A DNA stretch of 6,426 nt from an uncultured Clostridia bacterium. Lineage in GTDB: Bacteria > Bacillota > Clostridia > Christensenellales > UBA3700. Below the pieces are notes generated by a model. It saw only the letters and a program-made list of their open reading frames with translations, had not been told where the DNA came from and did no database searches. Where the stretch lies: assembly GCA_947176975.1 (NCBI GenBank), contig CAMWSW010000055.1, forward strand, positions 1 to 6,426. The letters run 5' to 3'. The translations under genes were made by a program, and so were the position numbers. Positions 6,016 to 6,426 of the stretch are shown here, piece by piece (the first letter of the stretch is position 1; the number at the start of each line of letters is the position of its first letter).

Positions 6016-6426
6016 ATGGCTGATTTTATATTGGCAGGTGATTTTAGAAAGGGTGTTACGTTTGAAATGGACGGCAAAGTCGTCACTATCGTTGACTTTT
6101 TGCACGTTAAGCCGGGCAAGGGCGCCGCATTCGTTCGCACCAAACTCAGAGACGTTATCAACGGCGGTACAGTCGAAATGACGTTCAACCCAACGGCAAA
6201 ATTCCAAACGGCTCATATCGAGCATAAGACGATGGTTTACTCTTACAACGACGGCGATCTTTATTACTTTATGGATCCCAATACCTTTGATATGTTGCCA
6301 ATCAACGGTGAGGCAGCCGAAGACGCTCTCAAATTCGTTATGGAAAACGGAGAAGTTACCGTATCTTTCTACAACGGCAGCCCATTCTCCGTTGAAGCTC
6401 CCAACTTTGTTGAGCTTTTGATTACG
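6016..6426 (+). CDS. efp: Elongation factor P, N-terminal part (3' truncated by window)
   Basis: EF-P enters the ribosomal E site and relieves stalling at polyproline stretches. The 137 visible residues, of about 185 expected, cover the KOW-like domain I (about 1-64) and most of OB domain II (from about 66); the OB domain III and the stop codon lie beyond the window. Domain I carries HVKPGKGAAFVRTKLRD, whose loop lysine Lys35 corresponds to E. coli Lys34 and B. subtilis Lys32, the residue that is modified post-translationally. This lysine-type loop fits Firmicutes EF-P; no modification gene is in the window. Domain II has YNDGDLYYFMD. The ORF remains open to the last base. No promoter was seen in the 21-nt gap, so it probably shares the peptidase promoter. 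Asparagine codons are almost all AAC (7 of 8), unlike the peptidase gene (4 of 11), suggesting high expression. Confidence 0.96.
   Translation, partial: MADFILAGDFRKGVTFEMDGKVVTIVDFLHVKPGKGAAFVRTKLRDVINGGTVEMTFNPTAKFQTAHIEHKTMVYSYNDGDLYYFMDPNTFDMLPINGEAAEDALKFVMENGEVTVSFYNGSPFSVEAPNFVELLIT

Noticed and set aside
5742..6225. Open frames on the - strand across the peptidase/efp junction
   Set aside because: They overlap two well-identified genes and their junction, lack recognisable domains, and would require a promoter inside efp for which I see no evidence.

Overview
The window looks like chromosomal housekeeping DNA from a low- to mid-GC bacterium of the Firmicutes, most likely Clostridia. 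The evidence is gene order (infB-rbfA-DHH phosphoesterase-truB-ribF, then a separate M24 peptidase-efp pair), strong GGAGGT-type ribosome binding sites on some genes, heavy use of AGA for arginine, and Firmicutes-like protein sequences. An uncultivated gut clostridial lineage is plausible, but the sequence does not settle genus or family. All eight genes lie on the + strand and the window is almost entirely coding.

Region 1 (1-4039) is the distal part of the nusA-infB type translation/ribosome-maturation operon. It holds the 3' part of infB (translation initiation factor IF-2), rbfA (30S maturation), a DHH/DHHA1 phosphoesterase of the NrnA type (nanoRNA/pAp degradation), truB (tRNA psi55 synthase) and ribF (bifunctional FMN/FAD synthesis). 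The first three genes overlap by 4 nt and 1 nt, so translational coupling is likely. truB and ribF follow after gaps of 24 and 9 nt.

Region 2 (4047-4898) is an endonuclease IV-like TIM-barrel protein that starts 7 nt after ribF and is probably co-transcribed with it. It keeps eight of the nine metal-ligand positions of E. coli endonuclease IV, but the Asp229 equivalent appears to be lost. It occupies the place where rpsO often follows ribF.

Region 3 (4899-4962) is the only sizeable intergenic gap (64 nt). It contains two overlapping sigma-70-type promoters and an AT-only inverted repeat that runs into the next start codon. No convincing terminator was seen.

Region 4 (4963-6426) is an M24 Xaa-Pro aminopeptidase/dipeptidase followed after 21 nt by efp (elongation factor P, cut by the window end), a pairing familiar from other Firmicutes. 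The peptidase gene has no Shine-Dalgarno sequence, and the downstream promoter predicts transcription starting at or next to its ATG, so it is a candidate leaderless mRNA. This is the most interesting signal here. I found no mobile element, CRISPR array, RNA gene or evidently new multi-gene system.
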